A DNA stretch of 64,000 nucleotides from Oxytricha trifallax (lineage: Eukaryota; Ciliophora; Spirotrichea; Sporadotrichida; Oxytrichidae). Position numbers and translations under genes: made by a program. Within the stretch, counting starts at the first letter, position 1. Every line of letters starts with the position of its first letter. The notes beneath the pieces were generated by a model, which saw nothing but the letters and a program-made list of their open reading frames with translations, was not told where the DNA came from and did no database searches. Positions 35,406-45,872 of the stretch are shown one piece after another. The DNA lies in contig ARYC01000357.1 of NCBI GenBank assembly GCA_000711775.1, forward strand, positions 62,001 through 126,000, in the 5' to 3' direction.

Positions 35406-35643
35406 AATAAAATCTCTAAACTTTCAGTATCTTGATTGATAAGAATAGACTAATTAATGCATTTTTATTTGAGTTTAAATATGGTTTATGTAGGTATTTA
35501 TAGTTTAAATATTATCAATTTAATTAAGTATTAGAAGCTAGTTTTATTTATATTTCACGCAAAAATAAGCTTAGATTCATATGGAAGTTCTCTGTATTTT
35601 TTCTTTATAAGATGGATTTTTATTGTTTCTATCAATTATTTTA

Positions 35644-37265
35644 TTTATTATTAAGTTAAAAAGAAACTTAATAAAACGTCACACAGGATTACCGAAAATA
35701 TTAACGGACTAGGAGTCATGTCGTGGAATATGGGAGGGTCATCCGTCGAGTCCATAAGTTTCTTACTTAAGATGATCTAAAAGCACTAATCCCATATTGA
35801 CTGCCTACAGGAAGCTAGAACTACTAAAATTCACTTCCCAGGCTACAATCTTTATGATGCGTCTGAAACAAAAATTTCAGACGGTCAACATGGAACTATC
35901 ACTCTTGTCAAGTCAATCATAGGCAGAGTTGAATTCCTAGAATCACTACCACTCTCACTTGACTTAATCTTAATTGACATAGATCTAAAAATCTCTAATC
36001 TATACATCTCTTTACAATTTATAACATACAAAAAAGATTTTATAGAAGAGATAGAGAAAAAGACCCAAAATTCATCATCGCCGGTGACCTTAATTACGTG
36101 GCCAAGAATTTCCAAAACACCTATTTAGTAACCAGAATCGGCGTGACCTCACAAAATGCAATTGACGTCATTGAGTCAAGCTCACTCAGTTACACCAGTT
36201 CGCACATTTTTCCTTCACCTTCAGACCACTTTGCAATTTAAAAAAGTTTTGATTTTTAATAAGTGGCCCCCCAAACAAAGTGCGTAACAAAACAACTAGC
36301 AGAATCACAGTTGTAACTAGAATAAGACTGGTATAACAATAATTAAATTAAAACTTAAATAAAAGTTCAAAAAAGTCAAAACAAAAGTACATTGAATAAT
36401 AACACATAAATAATAAAGGACCTTTGGATGAAAGGGAATGCTAAAGAAGCAACCAAATTCATTGAAAAAGTTATAGGTATAAAACCAGCCAAAATAGTCA
36501 ACCAACTTTAAGATATGAATATTGAACAATCTAAAACAAAGGTCAAATAATTTTTGGAAATATAGAATGCAGGATGCTTCTATGATACACTACCCAACAA
36601 ACCACTTAGAGAAAAAGTGGATCAATTTCAGATGGGAACAGTCTTCTATGGGTATACGAAAAGACATAAATTACTTACAGATTCCCTCAGAAACTTTCCA
36701 AATGATAAAGCATTAGGTCCAGATATCCTCAGCGACAGATTCTTAAGAAAGAAATTCAATGCCTTACCATTAATATCATTCATCGAAGACTGGATCAATC
36801 TCAAAGCTAAACCACCACCATGGATATAGGATGCAAACTTAATGCTGCTATCCAAAACAGATAGCACGACTCCAGTCATTTAAAAAAACTAGACCTATAG
36901 CAATGTCATTAGCAGCGAGAAAGCTGCTTGAATCAACGTGGATGAGACTTTTTCTCTAACCACTTATGGAGTACTATAAATGATAGTTGAATTGGATTCA
37001 GACCGAATGCATAAATGGGATAAAAGACGGCACAGCTAATTTAAGTTATATAATCAAGACAATACTAGAGAATATGGTTCATTGATATAGCCTCGGCCTT
37101 TCCCTCTCCACCTATGACACTATTGATAGACGAAACAGACAGGAGACGACAGTTGTTCAAGTATATGAACATTTAATTTAAAAGGGTTTGACCCTTATAT
37201 ATTAAACATATTTTTGATCGGGTTGGGGGTCCCTCAATGTGATCGTATTATTATTATTGTTCCTA
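35644..37265 (+). mobile_element. LINE (non-LTR retrotransposon), truncated
   Basis: Inserted in TBE-E between two stretches that are contiguous in TBE-D. It contains an APE-type endonuclease followed by a reverse-transcriptase part on the plus strand. Only the EN and N-terminal RT blocks remain, so it lacks the 3' half and any first ORF. No poly-A tail or target duplication was recognised, so the borders are set by where TBE-E homology stops and resumes. Confidence 0.8.
35700..37200 (+). pseudogene. LINE endonuclease/reverse transcriptase, decayed
   Basis: The endonuclease starts near 35700: GVMSWNMGGSS, DCLQEARTTK (the conserved QE), HGTITLVKS, FIIAGDLNY (~36065-36095) and the terminal SDHFAIQKS (~36219-36243), all typical of APE endonucleases of LINEs. 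RT blocks follow: KALGPDILSDRFLRK (~36700), the ANLMLLSKTDS and RPIAMSLAARKLLES motif pair (~36830-36930), and WFIDIASAF (~37075), which carries the first catalytic Asp region. Several frame changes lie between blocks, and the YADD region is absent. Non-LTR RT by motif order. Confidence 0.8.
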
Positions 37266-38002
37266 TCGTAATTCAATTATCTTACCTTGGTTTTATGATG
37301 GTTGAATATGCATATTCTCTAAGGCCTCCATTATTCTTTTATTTATCTAAATATTGCTTAACTCTTTGCTTTGAATCTCTTTAACGAAAGATATAGTTTT
37401 TTTTGCATATAGCTCATTATTATTATTACTACTTCTTGATCCCATTAATCCCATTACGTGTACCGTTTTTCTGATCTTCTCTTTCCCTAATGCTGATGCT
37501 AGCACTTTTTGAGCTCTAGTGAAATCGATAATATAAACTTTAAATGGTTGAAAGTTCATATTTATGTTCTCTGGCTTTAAGTTTCTATGAACATAACCAA
37601 GCTTATTAATCACTTTGTACTCTTAACTCTCAGTTGCACAATCTAGCAAATTTGTTATTGGAATCTGCTATTATATAAAAATTATTCTCTGAAGATCATT
37701 TCAATGCGAGGAAATCTAAATGCTTGATGATCTTAACCAATTAATATGGAATCTAACTATACAATATGCTTGAAATCTCTAAAATTTGCCTATTAAAGAG
37801 TAAAATACTTATTAAAATAATTCCATATAGAACTTATAATGAGAAATAAAAAAAATTAATATTATTATAGAAAAATTAGTAATCAGTATTGACATTGTTA
37901 TCTTTTAAATCATCAAATGAAAATAACTTTCAAGGAAAGAATCGATGAAAATCATTTTTGTTAATAAAAAAAGTATTAACAGAGAAAATAATATTTAAAA
38001 CT

Positions 38003-38027
38003 AGTTCACTTACTTCGTAAGTGAACT
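38003..38027. repeat. Perfect 11-bp hairpin
   Basis: AGTTCACTTAC-ttc-GTAAGTGAACT, a perfect stem with a 3-nt loop, in the block between TBE-E homology and TBE-F. Role unknown. Confidence 0.7.
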
Positions 38028-38094
38028 CTAGGGGTATTAATTGCATGCGCCAATATATAAAAACACAATTTCTAATAAGATATAAAATTTTAAA

Positions 38095-38345
38095 TTAGAC
38101 AATAAATCCTTACTCGTCATAGATATCATTATCTCGTCAGTTCAATTTCAAAATAAAATATATTAAAATCTTAAATTTCACATAAAAGCCATACTCGTCA
38201 TAGATATCTAAAACTCATCAGTTCAATATCATAATAAAATATATCAAAATCTTTAATTATATATAAAATCCTTTCTAATCACAGATTTATTATTTATTTA
38301 ATTCAATTTCATTTTACTAAACATAGTAAAATCTTAAATTTTTCA
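38095..38345 (+). repeat. Tandem repeat, ~82-bp period, three units
   Basis: CTCGTCATAGATATC recurs at ~38112 and ~38193, each followed by CAGTTCAAT and AAAATATATTAAAATCTT. A third, diverged unit follows at ~38270. No coding. It sits just left of TBE-F within the DNA that interrupts TBE-E. Confidence 0.75.
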
Positions 38346-38479
38346 TAATATTCTCATTTATAGCTATATTTTATACCTAAATACCCTTATTAAGGTTGAT
38401 AAGTGATTTGATTTGTTGGGTAAAGTTGGGATCTTATTGGGGTTAGTATAGAAATTTGGCCAATTTTTGAAATGAGATA

Positions 38480-39217
38480 TACAAATTAGTTCAATTTAGG
38501 GCTTATATAAGATGAGTAATATTTAGTTTTATTTCTTAAGCAATGGTATGGTACAAGTATTATTGTAGAAATACATTTGAATTTGGAAAATTAATTATAA
38601 TTAAAATAAATATAAATCAAAATCGTGGCAGTTAAAGTTGGCCAATTTAAACGATCTTGGGCTCATTCGATAGAGAATTTAAAATTAGCTGGACTTTGTT
38701 ATTGGCGGTACTATTTTATCGCATCCCTCAAGCGAGATAACTTCACTTTAATTAAAGGCATCTAAATTCATTAAATTATACCCTCACATTAAAGTGAAGT
38801 TATCTCGCTCTAGGGATGCGATAAAATTAGTACCGCCAATAACAAAGTCCAGCTAATTTTAAATTCTCTATCGAATGAGCCCAAGATCGTTTAAATTGGT
38901 CAACTTTAACTGCCACGATTTTGATTTATATTTATTTTAATTATAATTAATTTTCCAAATTCAAATGTATTTCTACAATAATATAGACTAAGCCAACCCA
39001 TGCTTAATTATGCAGCTATTGCAAAGCTCCTACACAAAAGTGACTCAACTGTTAGGTATCACTGCATGTTTAACTGTTTAGCATCTTAATTTTTGTACTA
39101 AAAACATCCAGCAATAAAATAAAAGTTTACTCAGACCAATATTGACTACCGTTGTTACTCTAAGACTATAAATAAGTATTGGGCACATTTTTCTCTTGTC
39201 TAGCGAGCTGTATTATT
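38480..39217 (+). pseudogene. TBE-F transposase N-terminal remnant, split by MITE-3
   Basis: It starts near the family ATG (TTTTGAAATGAGAT). Homology to TBE-B covers the opening (QYLVLFLKQWYG), resumes after MITE-3 with YAAIAKLLHKS, STVRYHCM and YWAHFSLV, and stops at 39217. All catalytic residues are lost by the deletion. Confidence 0.75.
38563..38978. repeat. Foldback MITE-3 with TA target duplication
   Basis: 416 bp made of two ~185-bp arms around a ~45-bp loop. Tip TTGTAGAAATACATTTG on the left and its complement on the right. It is flanked by TA on each side (38561-38562, 38979-38980), and removing it with one TA restores the TBE sequence GTATTAATATAGAC. The arms are nearly identical, so the insertion is fairly young. 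Confidence 0.9.
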
Positions 39218-39655
39218 AAAAGAGAGTTGAATTGGGAAAATTACATAAACTAATCAACTTAAAAAACAATATTCAATTTTAGTAGTAGACAACAGCCATG
39301 TTATTTGAGATTGTATTATAAATCAATATATTAACGAACCAAGAAAGGACTAGCGAATTCTAGATAATGGATGTTATTATATGACTGATTAACTATGTAG
39401 ATCTATAGTAATTAATAGTATATTGTTTACTATGGTTAAATATTAAAAGTTTGATCAAATCATAATATCAAATTAAACAGATAAATAAGTAAACAGGCCC
39501 TCACTAATATGTTCATCTGTTCAAAAAAATATTAAATGAGCAAGTAAACGAATAAAAAGATGATCCAAAAGTGTGTTTACTGTTTAATTTTTTAGATTAG
39601 GGAACAGATAAACCGACTAAACAAATTGATAAAATGTGTTTATTGGTTTAATTAT
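39218..39655. other. AT-rich filler of TBE-F with repeated TAAAC motifs
   Basis: Not similar to other TBEs. 39470-39650 holds a cluster of TAAAC/GTTTA words in both orientations (AGTAAACAGG, AGTAAACGAA, GTGTTTACTG, GATAAACCG, GTGTTTATTGG). Role unknown. Confidence 0.4.
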
Positions 39656-39949
39656 TTAATTAGATATAATTGTAATTGCACTTAAATCTAATGACATCGA
39701 TGATTCATGTGATTTTATCTCCTGCTGCTCGTGATTAACTTCTTCTTCATTTTCATCATTGGAATTTGAGTGGGTATCATCTGCTTTACTACTCTCCACA
39801 TATCTCTTGTACAAATGCCTTGTTAAATCAACTCCAGTGAATGGGTAAGATTCATCTCTCCTAAATGATTGTATCTCTAGTTTGGAGACTGTAATTCTCT
39901 GCATGAAGGCGTCTAAAGCAGTTCGATGGTAGTATTCATACCAAAGCAC
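39656..39949 (-). CDS. 97-aa open frame next to the TBE-F right tip, unknown
   Basis: ATG 39947-39949 overlaps the subterminal TBE sequence; the frame ends at TAA 39656-39658 if TAA is a stop, or runs further as Gln. It contains no TAA/TAG in its body and uses CAG CAG for Gln. The sequence starts WYEYYHRTALDAFMQRI and becomes acidic (SNDENEEEVNHEQQE). It does not match any TBE gene, and the strand is opposite to the kinase gene expected here. It could be a captured host piece or a macronucleus-destined segment. No domain recognised. Confidence 0.45.
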   Translation of the reverse strand: MLWYEYYHRTALDAFMQRITVSKLEIQSFRRDESYPFTGVDLTRHLYKRYVESSKADDTHSNSNDENEEEVNHEQQEIKSHESSMSLDLSAITIISN

Positions 39950-40156
39950 TTATAAACCTCACTAAAGGGTTTGGGGTTTTGATTCCTTGACCTTTATATA
40001 TAAATGAATCTTTTTTCGTAAATTTTTGAATAAACTCAAATTTTTTATTTTGTTTCTCATTAAAGAGTACAATGAGGTCTTTTTTTTATACAATAATGCT
40101 TCTCGAATAACTCACCGATAAACTTGCGATCTTTATATTTATGCTTTTGATATAAA

Positions 40157-40418
40157 AAACCCCATAGATCAATTTAGACATGAAGATTAGGGTTAAGAAC
40201 AATTAAATTAAAAATTAATAATTATTGGCTGAAAATAAATATAATAAGGCTAAAATCAAATTTACACACCCTGATTGGATTATTTTATAAGGACAATTAA
40301 TCGAGCAAATAGTTTTAATAATTAGCCCAAACATTAAAATTGTACGCCAATAATATTTAATTCTTAATCTAATTGTTCTAATCTCCAATCCTTGCATCTT
40401 AATTGATATATGGGGTTT
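40157..40418. repeat. MITE-2 (AAACCCCAT family)
   Basis: 262 bp with inverted ends, AAACCCCATA ... TATGGGGTTT, and the core ACACACCCTGATTGGAT shared with MITE-1. It lies within the TBE-E zinc-finger region; the TBE-D-like sequence on both sides (ATGCTTTTGATATA and GCATATCGTTGTG) is contiguous in TBE-D. Arms are more diverged than those of MITE-1. Confidence 0.8.
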
Positions 40419-41227
40419 TAGCTTAAGCATATCGTTGTGTATTTCTCTTAATTGTTTATTGTAATTAACTTCCAGAAAAAATTTTTAGGCAATTTTTGTA
40501 TTAACATACCACTTTGGCTGACTAAATCTTATGTTTTATGACGGGTATAAAACTTCCTCCTCTTTTTACTCAATTTTTTATGACTTCCTTATTAATTTAT
40601 TTTTGAATCTCAAAGCTAGCATGGTCTAAGTTGTCTAAGTTGCCGCTAACTAAGTACAAGCGTCTCTGGTTTCCATGTTTTTGTTTTGATTGAATGATTA
40701 TTTTTATTGACTTTACCCAAGTAATTCAGCTCTTTTCATAAAAATAGCTCTCATTTTAATTTGTTGGTATATTTAATTATAATAATGATATAATATATTT
40801 ACATTACTATAATAGTTTAGTTTAAGACACTCTGGTAAATTCTTTGCTGTAAGGTAAGTAAATTATATCACCATAAAAGTCTATAAACTGACATATTTTG
40901 TGAGTATAATTAACATTTTAGTAAAATAAAAAGCTCCTAACGAAGTTTAGCTTCTCTAGGAGGTCCTTAAAATCATCTTTAAACTTAGTTTGGAGGACCT
41001 TCTAAAAAGATTAAACATTATAGAAGCAATTTAATGGAGAAATTTTAATAAAAATGGAAATTAAGCTGTTAAATTTTGAACAAGTTTTTCAATGCTCTTT
41101 CATATCCTTTCGAGGTTGACTTCCTGTAAGTCCTTCATATTTAGTAGTAAGATTTTAATTAGAAGAATGAATATCCATAATTTTTAAATTCATTAATGTT
41201 TCTAGAAAGAAAAGCAGAATCGAGTCT

Positions 41228-42014
41228 ATGAATGATGAATTGAAGAGAATTTAATCTCAAGATTTAATATGAAAATTTCGAAGTAAAAAGGACCTTTATA
41301 GATACTTGGTATAGCGAGGTATGTACTTAATAAAGATGAATATATTCATGATAGTTAGATTTTACTTGCTAACTGAGGAAGTAACTGTAATCTCATTTGT
41401 AAAAGCCTTATTAAGTGAGGATAAAAAAAAACTATTAGGTGTAATTCTAATGAAATCAAAATGATCGAGATACCTAAAGACACAGAAATATCAGTTAAAA
41501 ACCTATATGATGATGCTTTAAGTGATCCAGATGTTTCTGTATACCTTCCATTAAAGCTACAACTCTATGTTAAGTTTTGCCAGAGAGAAACTTCTTCTTT
41601 GGTGTCCTTGAAACTCTGAAACTTGAGTACTTAAATGAAGTAATTTAAGAAGCTCACAAGAAACGCTTTAGCATCTCTCCTGAAGAAAAAGAGAAGCAGG
41701 GAATTAAAATCAATAATACCTAGCTAAAGGAACTTCAAAAGCAATTATATAAGTAAGCTTAGTGTTCAAACTTTATTGAAAAAACTGGCACTGCAATATA
41801 TTTGATGAAAGAGAGCAGCAAATTAAACAAAGAGAGAGAGTTTAATTTAAAGCATGAATTGAGTAAGAGACTTTTCAAAGATTTCTAAAAACCAAATGAG
41901 ATGAACATAGATGCAGGAGGAGGCACTAAGAGAAGAAACATTGGCCCAAGCAAACCATAAGAGGAAGTAATGGAAGAGAAGACAAATCCCATTTTGGGTT
42001 ACTTTAATATGTGA
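41228..42014 (+). pseudogene. TBE-E 22-kDa gene
   Basis: The family start is changed to ATC at 41219, so 41228 (MNDEL) is the first ATG. Blocks EIPKDTEISVKNLYDDA, VYLPLKLQL and the ERNFFFGVLETLK region are clear, as is the basic tail with GTKRRNIGPS; stop TGA 42012-42014. The two intron sites can be recognised (first near 41320-41355). Several frame changes. Confidence 0.75.
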
Positions 42015-42020
42015 ACTTAT

Positions 42021-43066
42021 TCATTCGTTTAAATCTAAAACTTATTTATAAACACAAAATCTTCCGTATTTTGCATATAATTTAGCTTTTTCATCGCTGA
42101 CTCTTATTGCAGCACTCTTTATAAAATCCACAGTATCTATCTTAAAGTCATGCATCAAGTGGTAAGTTTGAAATTTGTTGTAATGGCCTTTAATAACCCC
42201 CAATATAATTCAATTCGATTGAACTGAGGATTGTAGCAAACAATATATTTTGAAGGTTTGTTAAATCTTTCATACTCCTTCCTTAAGGCTTTATTTTTAT
42301 GGACAGATAAGTTATCAACAAACAGAATAATCTCTTAGTCAGCGTACTTATCTCTGAAATATTATATTAACTTTATGTATTATTCAGTCTTTATTGAGCG
42401 AAAGAGGAAAACATAAGTTTCGAGTCGATTCTCTTCGCTTATTCCACTAAGTATAGCATGGGTTTAAACTTTAACCTTCTAGTAAGATACTCTTATGTTG
42501 CTATATCTCTAATACCAAGACCTTGTTATGAAAGTATTAAATGTGAATACAGCCTCATCAGCGTATATGAACTTTTTATTATGCTCTTAAGCCCTCTGGA
42601 TTTAATCGAATATATATTTTAAATTATCCTTATAAAATGGAACATTAAAGTCAATAACTCTCTTAATGCGATTGACTGTCTTTTAAGATTTTCCTAAGAT
42701 ATTCCATTCTTTTTATAAAAATTAGCTATAATTAAGCAAAGATGTGAAGTTCAAAAAATTGGCGATGAAACATCAAAGTTCTCTAGGCCATAGAGAAATG
42801 AGCTCAGTATTTAAGTTTTTTTATAATCGATATGATGCTGCTAAAATCTTAAGGGTCCCTTAGGCTTAGAAATAAGTTGCAATCTTTTTTAATTCAATTC
42901 TAATAGACAGTGAGATCTCACAGTTGCATGAGTTTTATGGAGCAGCCTTGCTAAAAACTTTTAAATTTGGACAGGCGTGAGTTGATCACAATGTCATCAC
43001 ATTCATAACGCAACTTAAACAATAAGTATATATTTACTGTCATAAATTGACCACAAACCACGACAT
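42021..43066 (-). pseudogene. TBE-E transposase
   Basis: Minus strand, stop 42021-42023, family start position 43064-43066. It aligns along its length with TBE-D: DEAVFTFN (first Asp), VDNLSVHK (second Asp) and NRIELY for the IEF block containing the Glu. Many small indels and TGAs. Convergent with the 22-kDa gene as in all copies. Confidence 0.75.
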
Positions 43067-43207
43067 TAACTCACTTAAGTTTATGTTATATACACTATAT
43101 TCACTTACATAAACCCTTTTTAAACCATAATAAAGTTTGCGTTAATTATCTACTCGTATAAATCAAAAACTCAATCAAACTACTGAAGAGGCTGCTTTAG
43201 GGTTTTG

Positions 43208-44279
43208 AATCAACCAAAAATTTAAAGAACTATGAATTTTCTGAGAGATTTGGAGCTACTAAGAATTATATAATAAGTAATTAATATTATTTAAATTGTC
43301 TATCGATTTCAATTTTATTCTTGTTGATATATTTATTTTTAAATCATTATTATAGCATTATAAATTTAGAAAAATGAGAAAGTTCCATATATGGGCTCTT
43401 TTTATGTAGAAAAATCACTAGAAAACCTTCATGCAGGATTTATTTTACTGTATGTTAATATAGAATTATTTTTTTATGATTTTTGTTTTTATTTTATAAC
43501 CATATCAAAGATATCATATTCACTAGATTGATAGAAATGGTCAGTTGGTTGTGTAAGCAATAAACTCGTATGAATAGTTCAATTCTAATTTCAATTCTTA
43601 TTAATAGGCCTATTGCCTTATTAATTTCAATAACTCTGCTATGAGTTGAAAATATATAAATAATAATTCTATTTTAGTTTCTAGATAACCATTCTATCAT
43701 AACAATTTATCCCTCTAGAGATATTGGAAGAAAGTTATTAGATAGCCGAAGTAGTTGTTAAAACTCAAGTCAAAAAGAAAAATAAAATTTATTTAATTTG
43801 TAATGTATAATTATGATCATGATTATATATGTTTAATCTTACTTTAGAAACGAAATAGTTCAAATCTTCAGTCGAGAAGGGATATTTCAAATTTAAAGGA
43901 TAACTGGAATTGCTGATTATATATCTTTGCTATATTTTTACAATTTTACAATAATATAATCCTAAAATGTATCCTAACCATAATATTATAAAAATTTGTC
44001 AGACTAAAAATTTGTTCTTGATGAACCATACTGTTCATCACTTTGATATTTTAAATTTAAATATTTTCTAATTTCTCTATTTTGTAAACTGAATTCTCAT
44101 AAGAAAGATAAATTATTAGAAGCATATTTATTTAAGAATAATAATTTAATCTACAAAGTGAAAATATTAACTACCATTGAGATGAGTAAGTAACATTTTA
44201 AATATCTCATATTTATCTTGTTTAAAATAATTAATAATTAAATAATATATATATATAGATTAAAAATGACTTTTTTGCT
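43208..44279. other. AT-rich spacer, no gene seen
   Basis: No gene or repeat recognised between TBE-E and the palindrome arm, apart from short AT runs (44245-44260). Confidence 0.5.
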
Positions 44280-45722
44280 ATTATACAATTACAATTGAAA
44301 TGAAAAAATTAAATCAAATCGACTTTGTCTAAAGTTTCGGGATTTATCTTGAATATTTAAAATCACTATCCTAATTATTATTAATTAAAAGATTAAATAA
44401 ATAAAAATGTTGAGATGAGGTTATTTTGGTAAATGCACGAGAATACATTGGCTTTGGGAAACGGTCCTTTGATGCCGAAATGGTAGCTTCAGCTCTACTA
44501 TACTGACAGCTAGGTTGTATTCGAGTTCGTTTTCACGATTAGCTCATAAAAAGTGGCTTGATTCTACTGACTTAAAAGATGGGCTTTACATTCTTGTACG
44601 TTGAATCCTGCACATTGATAATTTCTTGGAGTTGCTTAGTTAAGTAATTCTCGAATTTTACTTGCCGTCCTGAAATCGTGAATCTTCAGAGTAGTATTTT
44701 CAAAATGGTCTCACTTTTGCAAACTGGGTGAGCAGGTAATGCGAAGTTGCCAGCTAAAAAATAAGCTAGATTATCATTCAGAAGACTTTTGGCATCGCAC
44801 TCTTACAGCATTTAGCTTACGCATATTGTTAGTTTTGCAAGGGAGAGCAATGGATTTTGAGCTTAGAATGCAGCCGAGGCATGAGATAATTTAAAGTGAT
44901 GGGGAAAAATAGGAATTAGCATTAGCTTTGTCGAACTTTCGTAAATTATTGCAAAGTTTTGCTCATTTTGCCTTTGAGAGGGTGTCTCAAGTATTTGAAG
45001 GAGGGCTCTCTTTTTGAAATATTAAAGGCAGAGGATAATAAACGTGCTCCAGGATACTCCTTGTAAGAATTGGGGTGATTAAAATCCAAAGTCTAATTAA
45101 ATTCCTGTAATATTCAACAAGGAAATGGATGATGAATAAGGATGAGTTGGCATGGATGTCTGAGCAACAGCTTATATTAGTTGAATACTCCTCCATGATG
45201 ATGAGATTGTAGAATAAAAAGCAAATTACATTTACAAACGTGATATTCATTAAGAGCGATGCACTAGAGAGGCTATGGATGAATATACCTTGGTTAAATT
45301 GAATTCTCAACTCACAGGTAGAGCATATAATACTACTACTTGAACTGCATCAATGTTGGCTTTTAGGCAAATCCAATCTGGCTAAAAGTAAAATTGAAAG
45401 CTCAATTTTAGTTTTAAAGACGATAAAATAAATTAGGGAAGTCTCAATTGAAAGCGTCAGTTAAAGATTTGTGAGAAAGAGATCAAACTAAATTGATCCT
45501 ACTAATGGGAGCTGAATCTCTAGCAGCTATTATATACAGGACACTCTTTGCTGATAGAGTGTGTGAGTGTAAGACCAGATGCAGATTAGACCAGTTCAAT
45601 TTCAAGAGAAAACATGTTTCTGTGAGAAATTCTTGCATAAATAGAAATAGTCAACACCCTCAAACTTATCTACAAATGTATATCAAGACTCCAAGGCTAA
45701 CAATTTTAATGACAGCAAACTA
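44280..45722 (+). repeat. Left arm of 1.44-kb inverted repeat
   Basis: Reverse complement of 50597-52037. The arms appear almost identical over their full length; only the inner ~150 bp shows scattered indels. The outer borders are sharp: ATTATACAATTACAATTG starts the match at 44280, and homology ends at 45722, 11 bp before TBE-C. Such near-identity over 1.4 kb means a recent inverted duplication or the long ends of one large foldback element. Confidence 0.95.
44600..45540 (+). pseudogene. Decayed unknown protein frame in the left arm
   Basis: One frame reads through ~310 codons with a handful of TGAs, TAA/TAG as Gln. Between TGAs it looks protein-like: KLGEQVMRSCQLKNKLDYH, GRAMDFELRMQPRHEII and RKWMMNKDELAWMSEQQL, then TFTNVIFIKSDALERLWM and LELHQCWLLGKSN. 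Base use is GC-richer than the surroundings. No family recognised. The same TGAs are in the right arm, so decay came before duplication. Confidence 0.4.
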
Positions 45723-45872
45723 TCGCAGGCAATCAAAACCCCAAAACTCCTTAGTGAGGTTTATAAGTGCTTTGATTAGTAGGGTAAAGTTGGGGTTTTA
45801 TTAGGGTTAGTAGAGAAAACGCAAGTTTAATGAGACTTTAATATGTATTTAAGGAGTATTAGTTTAATTATA

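Larger units (their letters stand above)
38371..39981 (+). mobile_element. TBE-F, internally deleted TBE inside TBE-E
   Basis: The left tip at 38371 is worn (CCTAAATACCC then TTATTAAGG). The right tip is well kept, ending GGGGTTTTG at 39981. ATT occurs on both sides (38368-38370, 39982-39984), fitting ANT. At 1.6 kb it is much shorter than other TBEs: only the first part of the transposase is left, plus a non-TBE open frame next to the right tip. It contains the TA-flanked foldback MITE-3. Confidence 0.85.
37266..40754 (-). pseudogene. TBE-E 57-kDa kinase gene in pieces
   Basis: Minus-strand fragments line up with the TBE-D gene: 37347-37613 has LGYVHRNLKPENINMNF (Asp of HRD replaced by Asn) and VYIIDFTRAQ for DFG. 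37613-37970 covers the N-lobe region, 39985-40156 the second finger region, and 40419-40754 the first finger region and start (ATG at 40752-40754). It is split by TBE-F with its neighbouring repeats and by MITE-2, and heavily mutated. Confidence 0.7.
35409..43207 (-). mobile_element. TBE-E, heavily interrupted telomere-bearing element
   Basis: The left end (35409-35643) aligns with the left end of TBE-D through TTGATTGATAA, TTTATGTAGG and AAGCTTAG. The right tip is a worn ...GGGTTTTG ending at 43207. Flanking AAT occurs on both sides (35406-35408, 43208-43210), fitting ANT. Homology to TBE-D continues in pieces: 37266-37970, 39985-40156, 40419-43207. Between them lie a LINE (~35644-37265), a tandem-repeat block plus TBE-F (37971-39981) and MITE-2 (40157-40418). 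Removing these leaves about 4 kb in the right order, so these pieces are one element of the TBE-D subtype. Old and decayed. Confidence 0.8.

Noticed and set aside
44987-45310. 107-codon minus-strand frame, repeated at 51007-51330
   Set aside because: It is the antisense of a better plus-strand coding frame in the palindrome arms. The exact repetition only reflects arm identity.
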